From assembly GCF_001553785.1 (NCBI RefSeq), contig NZ_LOJP01000001.1, forward strand, positions 939,019 to 1,003,018: DNA of 64,000 bases, in the 5' to 3' direction. The DNA comes from Actinoplanes sp. TFC3. GTDB taxonomy: Bacteria > Actinomycetota > Actinomycetes > Mycobacteriales > Micromonosporaceae. Positions 34,027 through 46,291 of the stretch are shown here, one piece after another (the first letter of the stretch is position 1; every line of letters begins with the position of its first letter). The notes beneath the pieces were generated by a model that saw only the letters and a program-made list of their open reading frames with translations, made no database searches and had not been told where the DNA came from. The position numbers and the translations under genes are program-made.

Positions 34027-35700
34027 GTGGGTTACGTGGATGTCTCCGGGGCCGGGTTCGTGCTGCCGGACGGGCGGGAGTTGTTCTCCGACGTGTCGTT
34101 CCGGGTCGGCGAGGGCGCGAAGGTGGCCCTGGTCGGCCCCAACGGCGCCGGCAAGACGACGTTGCTGCGGATGGTGGCCGGGGATATCGCCGCGCCGATC
34201 GGCACCATCGCGCGTTCCGGCGGGCTCGGGGTGATGCGCCAGTTCATCGGCATGATCGGCGACGACCGGACGCTTGCGGATCTGGCGTTGTCGCTGGTCG
34301 CGCCGCCGTTGCGCAAGGCCGGGGCGGAGCTGGCGGCGGCCGATGAGCGGCTGCAGGCGGCGCCGGAATCGGAAAAGGCGCAAATCGCGTACGCCAACGC
34401 GCTCACCGGCTGGGGTGAGGCGGGCGGCTATGACGCCGAGGTGCTGTTCGACGTGGTCGCCGTCTCCATCTTGGACAAGGCGTGGGACGAGGTGAAGCAC
34501 CGCCCGGTCCGCACGCTGTCCGGGGGCCAGCAGAAGCGGTTCGCCCTCGACCTGCTGCTGCGCGGCTCCGACGAAGTGCTGCTGCTCGACGAGCCGGACA
34601 ACTTCCTCGACGTGCCGGGCAAGCGCTGGCTGGAGGAGCGCCTGCGAGAGTCGTCCAAGTCGGTGCTCTACGTCTCGCACGACCGTGAGCTGCTGGCCCA
34701 GACCGCCGGGCGGGTGGTTGCGGTGGAGGGCGGCGGTGCTTGGACGCATCCGGGGGGCTTCGCGTCGTGGCATGAGGCGCGCTCGGACCGCCATGCGCGG
34801 CTGCTGGAACTGCGGCGGCGCTGGGATGAGGAGCACGAGAAGCTCAAGGAGCTTGTGTTCACGCTCAAGAACAAGGCCGCATTCAACGATGGGCTGGCCT
34901 CGCGGTATCAGGCGGCGCAGACCCGGCTTCGCAAGTTCGAGGAAGCGGGGCCGCCACCGGTGCCGCCGAAGGAGCAGTCGCTGCGGATGAAGCTGCGCGG
35001 TGGTCGTACCGGAAAACGGGCCGTGATCTGCGAAGAGCTGGAGCTGGAGGATCTGACGTTCCCGTTCGACCTGGAGATCTGGTACGGCGACCGGGTTGCC
35101 GTGCTGGGCGCGAACGGCACCGGCAAGTCGCACTTCCTGCGCCTGCTGGCCGGCGGCGGCACCGAACCGGATGCGGACAACAAGCCGGTCGATGGCGCTC
35201 CTTTGGCACATGTTGCGCACAACGGCAAAGCGCGGCTTGGTGCCCGGGTTCGCCCGGGTCACTTCTCGCAGACCCACGACCGGCCTGAGCTGATCGAACG
35301 GACCCTCGTGGAGATCCTGTGGCGGGGTGACGAACATCGCTCCGGTATGGATCGTGCGGGGGCGATGAAGGCGCTCAACCGCTATGAGCTTGCGGCGCAG
35401 GGTGATCAACGTTTCGGCACCTTGTCCGGCGGTCAGCAGGCGCGTTTCTTGGTGCTGTTGCTGGAGTTGTCCGGGGCGACGGTGCTGCTGCTCGACGAGC
35501 CAACGGACAACCTCGACCTGGCGTCGGCCGAGGCACTGGAGGAGGGCCTGAAGGCGTTCGAAGGCACGGTGATTGCGGTCACTCACGACCGCTGGTTCAC
35601 CCGGGGCTTCGACCGTTTCGTCCTCTTTGGCGGTGACGGTGAAGTCGTGGAGACGCCCGAGCCCGTCTGGGACGTGCGCCGAGCGTCGCTTCGGGGTTAA
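34027..35700 (+). CDS. ABC-F family ATPase
   Basis: 557 residues from GTG at 34027. Two ATPase domains on one chain and no membrane helices define ABC-F. First domain: GPNGAGKTT (37-45), LSGGQQKR and LLLDEPDNFLD. Second domain: GANGTGKSH, LSGGQQAR and LLLDEPTDNLD. The linker between them is charged and helical, as in the ribosome-binding P-site tRNA interaction motif. ABC-F proteins act on the ribosome as translation factors or give antibiotic protection. Which of these applies cannot be told from the sequence, but the neighbouring methyltransferase fits a ribosome-related role. Confidence 0.92.
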   Translation: MGYVDVSGAGFVLPDGRELFSDVSFRVGEGAKVALVGPNGAGKTTLLRMVAGDIAAPIGTIARSGGLGVMRQFIGMIGDDRTLADLALSLVAPPLRKAGAELAAADERLQAAPESEKAQIAYANALTGWGEAGGYDAEVLFDVVAVSILDKAWDEVKHRPVRTLSGGQQKRFALDLLLRGSDEVLLLDEPDNFLDVPGKRWLEERLRESSKSVLYVSHDRELLAQTAGRVVAVEGGGAWTHPGGFASWHEARSDRHARLLELRRRWDEEHEKLKELVFTLKNKAAFNDGLASRYQAAQTRLRKFEEAGPPPVPPKEQSLRMKLRGGRTGKRAVICEELELEDLTFPFDLEIWYGDRVAVLGANGTGKSHFLRLLAGGGTEPDADNKPVDGAPLAHVAHNGKARLGARVRPGHFSQTHDRPELIERTLVEILWRGDEHRSGMDRAGAMKALNRYELAAQGDQRFGTLSGGQQARFLVLLLELSGATVLLLDEPTDNLDLASAEALEEGLKAFEGTVIAVTHDRWFTRGFDRFVLFGGDGEVVETPEPVWDVRRASLRG

Positions 35701-35713
35701 GGTTCTGCCCAAA

Positions 35714-35806
35714 CCCCCACGGGAGTCCGGTGCACCGGGCTGAGAGGGAGGCTGCCGCGGCCTCCGACCGTCGAACCTGATCCGGATCATGCCGGCGCAG
35801 GGAGGA
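35714..35806 (+). promoter_or_regulatory. TPP riboswitch (THI element)
   Basis: The conserved blocks are present in order: CACGGGAGTCCGG, CTGAGAGGG (35740-35748) and GAACCTGATCCGGATCATGC (35773-35792) followed by GCGCAGGGAGG. The 3' end includes GGAGGAG (35801-35807), the Shine-Dalgarno of thiE, which can pair with the CCCCC at 35714-35718. Control is therefore probably translational: TPP binding would hide the ribosome site. Confidence 0.95.
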
Positions 35807-35813
35807 GTGCGTT

Positions 35814-36419
35814 GTGGACTTCGCACGTCTGCATGTGGTCACCGACAGTGTGGCGGTTGCGGCCGCTGCCGTGGCCGCGGCCCCAGATCCAAAGCTGATA
35901 GCGATCCAGGTACGTCCACAAAACGTCACCGACCGCGCCGCCTTCGCCCTGGCCACCGAGATTGTCGCGGTGTGCCGGCTGGCCGGGGTGCTGTGCCTGA
36001 TCAACGACCGGGTGGACCTCGCGCTGGCCGTGGGCGCGGACGGCGTGCACGTGGGCGCCGACGACCTTCCCGTGGCCGCCGCGCGAGCCGTTCTCGGTGC
36101 TGGCGTGCTGGGTGCGACCTGCCGTGATGCCGAGTCGGCCCGGGCCGCGGTTGCTGCCGGGGCCTCGTACCTGGGAGTCGGGCCGGCCTTCCCCACGACC
36201 ACCAAGGCAGGGCTGCCCGCACCGCTCGGGCCGGACCGGATCGGTGCGGTGGCCCTGGCTGTCCCGGGTACGCCGGTGATCGCCATCGGCGGGGTGACGG
36301 CCGGCAATGCGGGGCTGCTCCTGGCGGCTGGGGCGGCCGGCGTGGCGGTGGTCGGTGCCGTGGCCGCAGCCGAGGATCCCGGTGCAGCGACCACCGAGCT
36401 GCTCAAGGTCCTGGGATGA
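35814..36419 (+). CDS. thiE: Thiamine-phosphate synthase
   Basis: 201 residues from GTG at 35814, directly behind the TPP riboswitch. It couples HMP-PP and the thiazole phosphate to thiamine phosphate. Magnesium-binding residues are present in CLINDRVD (D65) and VHVGADDLP. The phosphate-binding TTTKAG (K131) and the AIGGVT loop are intact. Oddly the usual QxRxK motif reads IQVRPQN, so the lysine is Q36. Its stop overlaps thiO (ATGA). A paralogous TenI-like gene lies further down the same operon. Confidence 0.9.
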   Translation: MDFARLHVVTDSVAVAAAAVAAAPDPKLIAIQVRPQNVTDRAAFALATEIVAVCRLAGVLCLINDRVDLALAVGADGVHVGADDLPVAAARAVLGAGVLGATCRDAESARAAVAAGASYLGVGPAFPTTTKAGLPAPLGPDRIGAVALAVPGTPVIAIGGVTAGNAGLLLAAGAAGVAVVGAVAAAEDPGAATTELLKVLG

Positions 36420-37416
36420 CGTCGCCGCTGACCGTGGTCGGTGGCGGGATCATCGGGCTGAGCATCGCCTGGCGCTGTGCCCAGCGCGGGCTCGACGTCG
36501 CCGTCTACGACGAGGGCCGCGACGACGGTGCCTGGTACGCGGCGGCCGGGATGCTGGCCGCGGCGGGGGAGACCGCGTTCGGGCAGGAGGCGTTGAGCGC
36601 GCTGCTGCTGGAGTCCTCGAAACGCTGGGCCGGGTTCGCCGCCGGCCTGGGCTCGCTGGGCTACGACCGTACCGGCGCCCTGGATGTTGCCTTGACCAGC
36701 GATGACCTGGCCTCGGCGCGGCGGATGTGGGGGTACCGGGACGGGCCGCAGCCGCTTGCCTCCAGTGAGCTGCGCGACCTTGAGCCGGCGCTGTCGCCTC
36801 GGGTTCGCGGCGGGGCCCTGCTGCCCGGCGATCATCAGGTCGACCCGCGCCGGGTGGTGGCCGCGTTGCGGTCGGCGCTCGGGGACGCGGTGCAGCCCCG
36901 GCGGGTGGACACCATCCCGGACGGGCCGGTCGTCATCGCAGCGGGCATCGGGACCGCAGCGCTGACGGGGTTGCCGGTGCGCCCGGTGAAAGGGCTGGTC
37001 CTGCGGCTGCGGGCCGAACCCGGGCTGCTGCGTCACGTGATCAACGGCTATGTCGACGGCCGGCACGTGTACGTCGTCCCGCGCGCCGACGGCGACATCA
37101 TCGTGGGCGCCACCGAAGAGGAGCGCGCCGACCTCACGGTGACCGCCGGCGCGGTGCTGGAGCTGCTGCGGTCGGCCACCGACCTCGTCCCCGACCTGGC
37201 CGAAGCCGAGCTGACCGAAACCGTCGTGCGGCACCGGCCCGGCACGCCGGACAACGCGCCGCTGCTCGGGCGGTGGCGCACCGATGTGATCGTCGCTGCC
37301 GGACATCACCGCAACGGCGTGCTGCTCGCGCCGATCACTGCCGATCTGATCGCCGACCTTGTGGTGACCGGCCGGCCCGATCCCTTGCTCGACGCTTTCG
37401 CCCCCGGGAGGTTTGC

Positions 37417-37420
<4 letters not shown>
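36416..37420 (+). CDS. thiO: Glycine oxidase ThiO
   Basis: 334 residues from ATG at 36416. This FAD enzyme turns glycine into the iminoacetate needed for the thiazole ring. The dinucleotide fold is at the N-terminus (VVGGGIIGLS). The C-terminal FAD contact GHHRNGVLLAP is typical of the family. It overlaps thiE and thiS by four bases on each side. Confidence 0.93.
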
Positions 37421-38916
<1,496 letters not shown>

Positions 38917-38920
<4 letters not shown>

Positions 38921-39678
38921 CCCCCACGGTGGTGCTCACGATCGCCGGCTCGGATTCCGGGGCTGGGGCGGGGATCCAGGCCGACTTGAAGACGTTCGCG
39001 GCGCAGGGGACGTACGGGATCTCGGTCATCACCGCGATCACGGCGCAGAACACGACGGGGGTCACCGCCGTGCACCCGGTGCCGCCGGAGATCGTGGCGG
39101 CGCAGCTCGACGCGGTGCTGAGCGACTTCGACGTGGCAGCGGTCAAGGTCGGCATGGTCGGCGATCCGGCTGTGGCTCAGGTGATCGCGGCACGGGCTGC
39201 GCAGTTGCCGAACCTGGTGGTCGATCCGGTGCTGGTGGCTACGAGTGGGAGCCGGTTGTCCAATGTCGCTGCCGTTGCGCCGCTGGTTTTGTACCCCCGC
39301 GTCCTGACGCCGAATCGGCAGGAAGCCGGCGCCCTGCTGGGACGGCAAGTTGCGACCGCCGAGGAAATGGCGGCGGCGGCCGGGGAGTTGGCGGCGCGTG
39401 GGCCGGAAGCTGTGGTGGTGACCGGTAGTGAACAGGCCGTGGACCTGCTGCATTACGCCGGGCGGACCACCGAGCTGCGCGGTGATCCGGTGGACACCCT
39501 CAACAATCACGGTTCCGGGTGCACCTTTTCGTCGGCCATCGCGGCCCGGCTGGCTCTGGGCGATGACCTGGAACGGGCGGTTCAGGCGGCTAAGAGCTAT
39601 GTCGCGCGGGCATTGATCGGCGGGCGCGATTGGAAACTCGGCTCGGGGCCGGGGCCGCTGCACCACTTCTTCAGCTAG
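38917..39678 (+). CDS. thiD: Hydroxymethylpyrimidine/phosphomethylpyrimidine kinase
   Basis: 253 residues from ATG at 38917, overlapping the previous stop by four bases. It phosphorylates HMP and HMP-P to HMP-PP, the ThiE substrate. The N-terminal [20 protein letters not shown] and the anion-hole motif [12 protein letters not shown] (with the catalytic cysteine) are diagnostic. It is a stand-alone ThiD without a fused TenA or ThiE. Confidence 0.97.
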
Positions 39679-41600
<1,922 letters not shown>

Positions 41601-41603
41601 TGG

Positions 41604-43184
41604 TTACTTCGTCTGCTGGTTACCCAGCCCGCTGACCCAGTCCACGTAGTCCTCGTCCTTGCGCTTGCGCAGCCCGAACCGGCTCTTGCTGCCGCCCTGC
41701 TCGGGCAGGATCGTGGCCGGATCGGTGACCGGCGGCGCGATGGGCCGGGAAAGCCGAGGAGTGGTGCCGGCGGGATCAACCGGCGGCGAAGACCAGGAAG
41801 CGGTGCCGCCAGGATCGATCGGCGGCGACACCCGCGGCGGGGCGGTTGCTGCTCGTGGGGAAGAGGCGGAAGTGGTCTGCGGTAGCGGCGTCGAGGGCTG
41901 CGGTTGCGGCAGGGGCGCGCTGATCGGCGTGGGCTCCGGAACCAGCGGCCCCGGAGTAAATGGCGCTGGAGTGGGTGTCCGGTCCGAGGCGGGAGCCCGG
42001 GTCACCGCAGGCGCCTGATTCGCGGCCGGCCGACCCGCCGGCGGGCGGGCTGGGGGCGCGGACTCGACAGGCGCGTGGGCGGCGGCGTGCTGCACGACTT
42101 CCGGGGGCAGTGGCCGTACGGCAGGCTCGGGCACGTAGGGCGGCGTGCTCTCCCGCTTCGGTGCGTTCACGCCCGGCTGCGGCTCGTAGCCGCGCTTGGG
42201 TTCGTTGCCGCGCGAGAACCCGTCGTACGGCTTGGGCTCGTCCTTGGTGTATTCGCCCAGCGCGACGCTGTTCTCCGCCGGCCGCTCAGCCGCGACGGCC
42301 GGCTCGGGCGTCGCGGCCGCCTCCTCGCCCACCGGAGGCCTGCGCAGCACCGCAGCCAGCACCGAGCCGAGCACCCCGGCCCCGGTAGCCGTCATCGCGG
42401 CCCAGTACGGCGTCATCTGGTAACGGTCGGCGCCCGCTCCCGGGCCGGCGATCAGGTACGAGATCGTCAGCAGAGCCGGTCCGGGCAGGCCGGCCAGGGC
42501 GATGGTCAGCATCGGCAGGTCGCGGCGGCGGGCCACCCAGCCGACCAGTGCACCGGCCAGCAGGGCCAGCGCAGGCATCGTGGCCAGCGCGGTTCGCTGG
42601 GTCACCGACGTTGACAGCAGGGTCGTGTCGAGCACCCCCAGTCGCACGGCCGGAAGGGGATCGCTCGGCGCAAGTGATGGCGCCACCGAGACCACCGCGA
42701 GCACCCCGGCCGCGATGCTCACCGCCGTCAGGCTCCACCGGGCTACCGCCTGCGTCAGCGCACCCCACGCCGCGAATACGCCGATGAACGCGCCCAGCCC
42801 GGAACAGATGGCGATCACCACGACCGCGTCGACGCCGGCGATCTGGGCGGTGCGGGCCGGTTGCATGGTGAGCGGGACCACGACGGCGGCTCCGATGGCT
42901 GCGGCGAACGACAGCATCAGCTCGGTGCCAACTCCGCCGCGAGCGGTGGGAGCCCAGCGGCGCAGCAGCCGCGCGCCGAAGACGGCACCGACCACCGCGG
43001 CGACCATGGGGAACCAGGCAACCCAGGCTAGCTGCGCGGTCCACTGGTCACGCGCGGTGATGTCGACGACCCGGGTGAGCCGGACAATGCCCAGCCCGTA
43101 CGCCAGCCCGAGTTCGCCGGCGCCGGTCAGAGCGCCGATACCGAGGGTGGCGAAGAACACCTTGGCCCAGGTCCGAAATGCCAT
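41604..43184 (-). CDS. Multi-pass membrane protein with long proline-rich cytoplasmic tail
   Basis: 526 residues from ATG at 43184. About eight hydrophobic segments fill the first 280 residues. Arginine-rich loops follow segments 2, 6 and 8 (RLLRRW, ARRRDLP, LRRPP), which puts the N- and C-termini in the cytoplasm. From about residue 285 the chain is a disordered tail rich in Pro/Ala/Thr, ending in a short acidic/aromatic motif EDYVDWVSGLGNQQTK. No known domain is recognised. The in-frame ribonuclease gene begins directly after its TAA. Confidence 0.82.
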   Translation of the reverse strand: MAFRTWAKVFFATLGIGALTGAGELGLAYGLGIVRLTRVVDITARDQWTAQLAWVAWFPMVAAVVGAVFGARLLRRWAPTARGGVGTELMLSFAAAIGAAVVVPLTMQPARTAQIAGVDAVVVIAICSGLGAFIGVFAAWGALTQAVARWSLTAVSIAAGVLAVVSVAPSLAPSDPLPAVRLGVLDTTLLSTSVTQRTALATMPALALLAGALVGWVARRRDLPMLTIALAGLPGPALLTISYLIAGPGAGADRYQMTPYWAAMTATGAGVLGSVLAAVLRRPPVGEEAAATPEPAVAAERPAENSVALGEYTKDEPKPYDGFSRGNEPKRGYEPQPGVNAPKRESTPPYVPEPAVRPLPPEVVQHAAAHAPVESAPPARPPAGRPAANQAPAVTRAPASDRTPTPAPFTPGPLVPEPTPISAPLPQPQPSTPLPQTTSASSPRAATAPPRVSPPIDPGGTASWSSPPVDPAGTTPRLSRPIAPPVTDPATILPEQGGSKSRFGLRKRKDEDYVDWVSGLGNQQTK

Positions 43185-43236
43185 GGTGGGCAGGTTACGG
43201 AATGCGCCCCGGTGACCGCCAGTCCGGACGGTGGTT

Positions 43237-43274
43237 CTTAAGGCTGGCCAAAATCGCAGTTGGCCAACCTTAAG
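43237..43274. promoter_or_regulatory. Large inverted repeat upstream of the membrane-protein gene
   Basis: CTTAAGG-C-TGGCCAA (43237-43251) is repeated inverted as TTGGCCA-A-CCTTAAG (43260-43274), with a single C-A mismatch around an eight-base loop. It lies between the end of the oxidoreductase gene and the start of the membrane-protein gene, both on the minus strand. It could be a terminator for the former or an operator for the latter. Confidence 0.6.
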
Positions 43275-43290
43275 TTGATCGATGTCAACT
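43273..43290. promoter_or_regulatory. Second dyad, operator-like
   Basis: AGTTGA (43273-43278) and TCAACT (43285-43290) form a perfect 6-base dyad around TCGATG, adjoining the larger inverted repeat. The 18-base size fits a dimeric regulator site. Confidence 0.45.
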
Positions 43291-43302
43291 GTATACGCAG
43301 CG

Positions 43303-44244
43303 TTACAGCTGACCGGCGTAGGGCAGCACCTCGGCGGCGATCAAGTCGACCAGATCCAGGTCGGACACGTCGATCACGCGGACGTGGGCCCGGGTCGCCC
43401 CGATGGCAGCGAGCTCCCCCAACCGCTGGACGAGCGCCGCGGGTGAGCCGATCACCGGGTCCTCCGGCGGCAGCGCGCTCGGTGCGTGCAGCGGTGCCGC
43501 GCGATGGGCGGCCTCCGCGTCGGTGCGTCCGATCGCCGCGACCACGCCGGCCGAGAAGGTCATCGGTCGATCGGCGGGGCGCCCGTGCTCGGCGCAGGCC
43601 CGGCGTACCCGGTCGAAGGCCACCGCCGTTTCCGCTACCGCCTTGAACGGGACGTTGTACTCGTCGGCGAAGCGGGCGGCCAGTTCGGGCGTGCGCCTGG
43701 GTCCCTTGCCGCCTACCAGCACCGGCGGGCCGGGCCGCTGCACCGGCTTGGGTAGCGCGGGGGCGTCCAGCAGGCGATAGAACTGGCCGTCGTGGGAGAA
43801 CCGCTCTCCGTCCGGCGTGGCCCACAGCCCGGTGATGATCGCTAGTTGTTCGGCCATCCGGTCGAATCGCTCCCCGACTGCAGGAAACGGGATGCCGTAC
43901 GAGGTGTGCTCGCGCTCGAACCAGCCCGCCCCCATGCCGAGCTCGATCCGCCCGCCGCTCATAGCGTCCACCTGGGCCACCATGATCGCCAGTGGGCCGG
44001 GCAGCCGGAAGGTCACCGAGTTGACCAGCGTGCCCAGTCGCAGCCGGGTCGTCTCACGGGCCAGCCCGGCCAGCGTGAGCCAGGCGTCGGTGGGCCCGGG
44101 CAGCCCGGAATCGGCGCCCATCGCCTGGTAGTGGTCGGCGCGGAAGAACCCGTCGAAGCCCGCGTCCTCGGCGTGCCGGGCCAGCCGGAGCTGATCGTCG
44201 TAGGTGGCGCCGCGATGAGGCTCGATGAACAAAGTGACTCGCAT
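43303..44244 (-). CDS. LLM-class flavin/F420-dependent oxidoreductase
   Basis: 313 residues from ATG at 44244, with an AGGACG upstream on that strand; a longer start at 44280 is less likely. Typical luciferase-like features are ARHAEDAGFDGFFRADHYQA, the LGTLVNSVTFRLPGPLA strand and RIELGMGAGWFEREH. The pattern is that of the F420-dependent group common in actinobacteria. The substrate is not predictable. Confidence 0.88.
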   Translation of the reverse strand: MRVTLFIEPHRGATYDDQLRLARHAEDAGFDGFFRADHYQAMGADSGLPGPTDAWLTLAGLARETTRLRLGTLVNSVTFRLPGPLAIMVAQVDAMSGGRIELGMGAGWFEREHTSYGIPFPAVGERFDRMAEQLAIITGLWATPDGERFSHDGQFYRLLDAPALPKPVQRPGPPVLVGGKGPRRTPELAARFADEYNVPFKAVAETAVAFDRVRRACAEHGRPADRPMTFSAGVVAAIGRTDAEAAHRAAPLHAPSALPPEDPVIGSPAALVQRLGELAAIGATRAHVRVIDVSDLDLVDLIAAEVLPYAGQL

Positions 44245-44410
44245 AAACGTCCTGGAACTCGTCAATCGATCGGGTGACAACGACGGTGGTAACTGTCCGC
44301 ACAGGCTAGCGTGCTTCGCGGTGATATCGATGATCGCCTAGCGTCGCCGTACGATTACGCTGCGATTCAGTCCTCCACCTCCACACCCCCCTCGGTTGGG
44401 AAGGACCACA

Positions 44411-45454
44411 GTGCAAAGAAGACAATTCCTTCGTACGCTCACGGGTGCCGCGCTGGCTACCACGCTGGCCGCAGCCGGTTGCAGCGACGACTCCGACGAG
44501 CCGGGCAGTGACTCCGGCGGGTCGCAGGGGCTGGAGCGGATCACGTACCTGACCTCGTTCGGCACCTTCGGCCGCGACTCCTACGCCTACGTGGCAAAGG
44601 AGAAGGGCTACTTCCGCGACGCCGGCTTCGACGTGGAGATCAAGCCCGGCAACGGCAGCCTCGAGAACGTCAAGGCCGTGGTGGGCGGTCAGGCCCAGTT
44701 CACCCCGATCGACCTGACCGGTGGCCTGCTGGCCGCGGGCGGTGCCAACGGCCAGGCCAAGGTCGCCGGCTTCACCTCGGTCGCGGCGATCCAGCAGCGC
44801 ACCATGGCGGCGATCATGTCGCTGGACGGGTACGGGATCTCCTCGCCCAAGGATCTTGAGGGCAAGACCATCGCCGACACCCCGGGTTCGGTGGTCCGCA
44901 ACCTGTTCCCCACCTACGCCAAGCTGGCCGATGTGGACTCCAGCAGGGTCAGCTTCGTCAACGGCAACGCCCAGACGCTGTTCGGCACGCTGGCCCAGCA
45001 CAAGGTCGACGGCATCGGTCAGTTCGTGGTCGGCAAGCCCACCATCGAAAGCATCGCCAAGAAACCCGCGGTGCTGCTGCCGTACAGCGATGTCCTGCAG
45101 GATCTGTACGGCAACGTGCTGATCACCAGCAGCAAGTACGCCCAGGACAACCCGGACAAGGTCAAGAAGTTCAGCGCGGCCCTGCTCAAGGGGCTGGACG
45201 ACGCGATCACCAAGCCCGACGAGGCCGGCACGATCCTGAAGAAGTACGTCGCCACCGCCAACCCCAAGTCGGCGGCCGCGGAACTCACGCTGATGGGCCC
45301 GTTCGTGCGCTCGGAGGCGGCCGGCGTGTCGGTCGGCGCGCTGGACAACAAGCGGGTGGCCCGCTGCATCGCGATCCTGCAGGGCTCCGGTCAGATCCCG
45401 ACCGGTCTCACGCCCGAGGAGGTCATCTCCTTCGACCTGGTGCCGAATGCATGA
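44411..45454 (+). CDS. NMT1/SsuA-type ABC transporter binding lipoprotein (Tat-type signal)
   Basis: 347 residues from GTG at 44411, with GGAAGGA at 44399-44405. The N-terminus RRQFLRTLTGAALATTLAAA followed by a lipobox cysteine (C24) suggests a Tat-exported lipoprotein. The body fits NMT1/THI5-like binding proteins: YVAKEKGYFRDAGFDVEI, the GGLLAAGGANGQAKV segment and SPKDLEGKTIADTPGS. Substrates of this family include thiamine precursors, sulfonates and taurine. The permease gene overlaps its end by eight bases, but no ATPase gene is nearby. The thiamine operon is close by, yet no TPP riboswitch is seen here. Confidence 0.9.
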   Translation: MQRRQFLRTLTGAALATTLAAAGCSDDSDEPGSDSGGSQGLERITYLTSFGTFGRDSYAYVAKEKGYFRDAGFDVEIKPGNGSLENVKAVVGGQAQFTPIDLTGGLLAAGGANGQAKVAGFTSVAAIQQRTMAAIMSLDGYGISSPKDLEGKTIADTPGSVVRNLFPTYAKLADVDSSRVSFVNGNAQTLFGTLAQHKVDGIGQFVVGKPTIESIAKKPAVLLPYSDVLQDLYGNVLITSSKYAQDNPDKVKKFSAALLKGLDDAITKPDEAGTILKKYVATANPKSAAAELTLMGPFVRSEAAGVSVGALDNKRVARCIAILQGSGQIPTGLTPEEVISFDLVPNA

Positions 45455-46238
45455 TGCGCCGGTAAGCACCCGGAGCCGCCTGCTGCCGCTGGTCGCGTGG
45501 CCGCTGCTCGGGCTGGTGTTCGCCATCGGGGTGTGGTGGGCCGCCACCAAGGTGTTCGCGGTCAACCCGGTGGTGCTCCCGGCGCCCTCGGACGTGGCCG
45601 ACGGCTTCGGGCGCTTCGCCGGCACCCTGGCCACCGAGACCTGGCACACCGCCATGGCGACGCTGCTCGGCTTCGTGCTCTCGGTGGCGGCCGGGGTGCT
45701 GCTCGGTATCGCGATCGCCGCCTGGCGCCCGTTCGAGCGGATGTTCGCGCCGCTGCTGGTGGCGTTCAACGCGGTGCCCAAGGTGGCACTGGCTCCGCTG
45801 ATGCTGATCTGGTTCGGCTATGGACGTATCCCTGTGCTCGCCATGGCGTTCATGGTCTGTTTCTTTCCCATCGTGTTGTCCACAGCGACCGGCCTGACCA
45901 GCACGCCCGCGGAACTGGCGGAAATGGTCAGAGCAATGAGCGCGACCTGGTCGCAGACGTTCTGGCGGGTGCGCCTGCCGTCCGCTCTCCCGCAGATCTT
46001 CGTGGGGCTCAAGGTGGGCCTGCCGCTCGCGGTGATCGGCGTCGTCGTCGGCGAGATGCAGTACGGCGAAAGCGGCCTCGGCATGATCATTGTGCAGACC
46101 AGTGGTCAGGGTGACACCCCTACCTCGTTCGCTGCCATCGTGCTGCTGGCCGTGCTCAGCATCGTGTTGTATTACCTGCTGTCGTTGATCGAGCGGCTGA
46201 CCTTGCCGTGGGTGCGGGCGACGACCTCGGTGCGGTGA
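45447..46238 (+). CDS. ABC transporter permease, SsuC/ThiX type
   Basis: 263 residues from ATG at 45447. Six to seven hydrophobic segments are visible, with the cytoplasmic EAA-like loop near ELAEMVRAMSATWSQTFWRV and RLPSALPQIFVGLKVG. It is coupled to the binding-protein gene. No ATP-binding subunit is encoded in the window, so one must come from elsewhere. A strong bidirectional terminator follows. Confidence 0.92.
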   Translation: MHDAPVSTRSRLLPLVAWPLLGLVFAIGVWWAATKVFAVNPVVLPAPSDVADGFGRFAGTLATETWHTAMATLLGFVLSVAAGVLLGIAIAAWRPFERMFAPLLVAFNAVPKVALAPLMLIWFGYGRIPVLAMAFMVCFFPIVLSTATGLTSTPAELAEMVRAMSATWSQTFWRVRLPSALPQIFVGLKVGLPLAVIGVVVGEMQYGESGLGMIIVQTSGQGDTPTSFAAIVLLAVLSIVLYYLLSLIERLTLPWVRATTSVR

Positions 46239-46246
46239 GACAGCAA

Positions 46247-46275
46247 GGGCGCCGGACCCAGCGGATCCGGCGCCC
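46247..46275. terminator. Bidirectional terminator between convergent genes
   Basis: GGGCGCCGGA (46247-46256) pairs perfectly with TCCGGCGCCC (46266-46275). It lies between the ends of two convergent genes (46238 and 46292) and can serve both. Confidence 0.8.
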
Positions 46276-46291
46276 TGATGGGACAGGCGGG

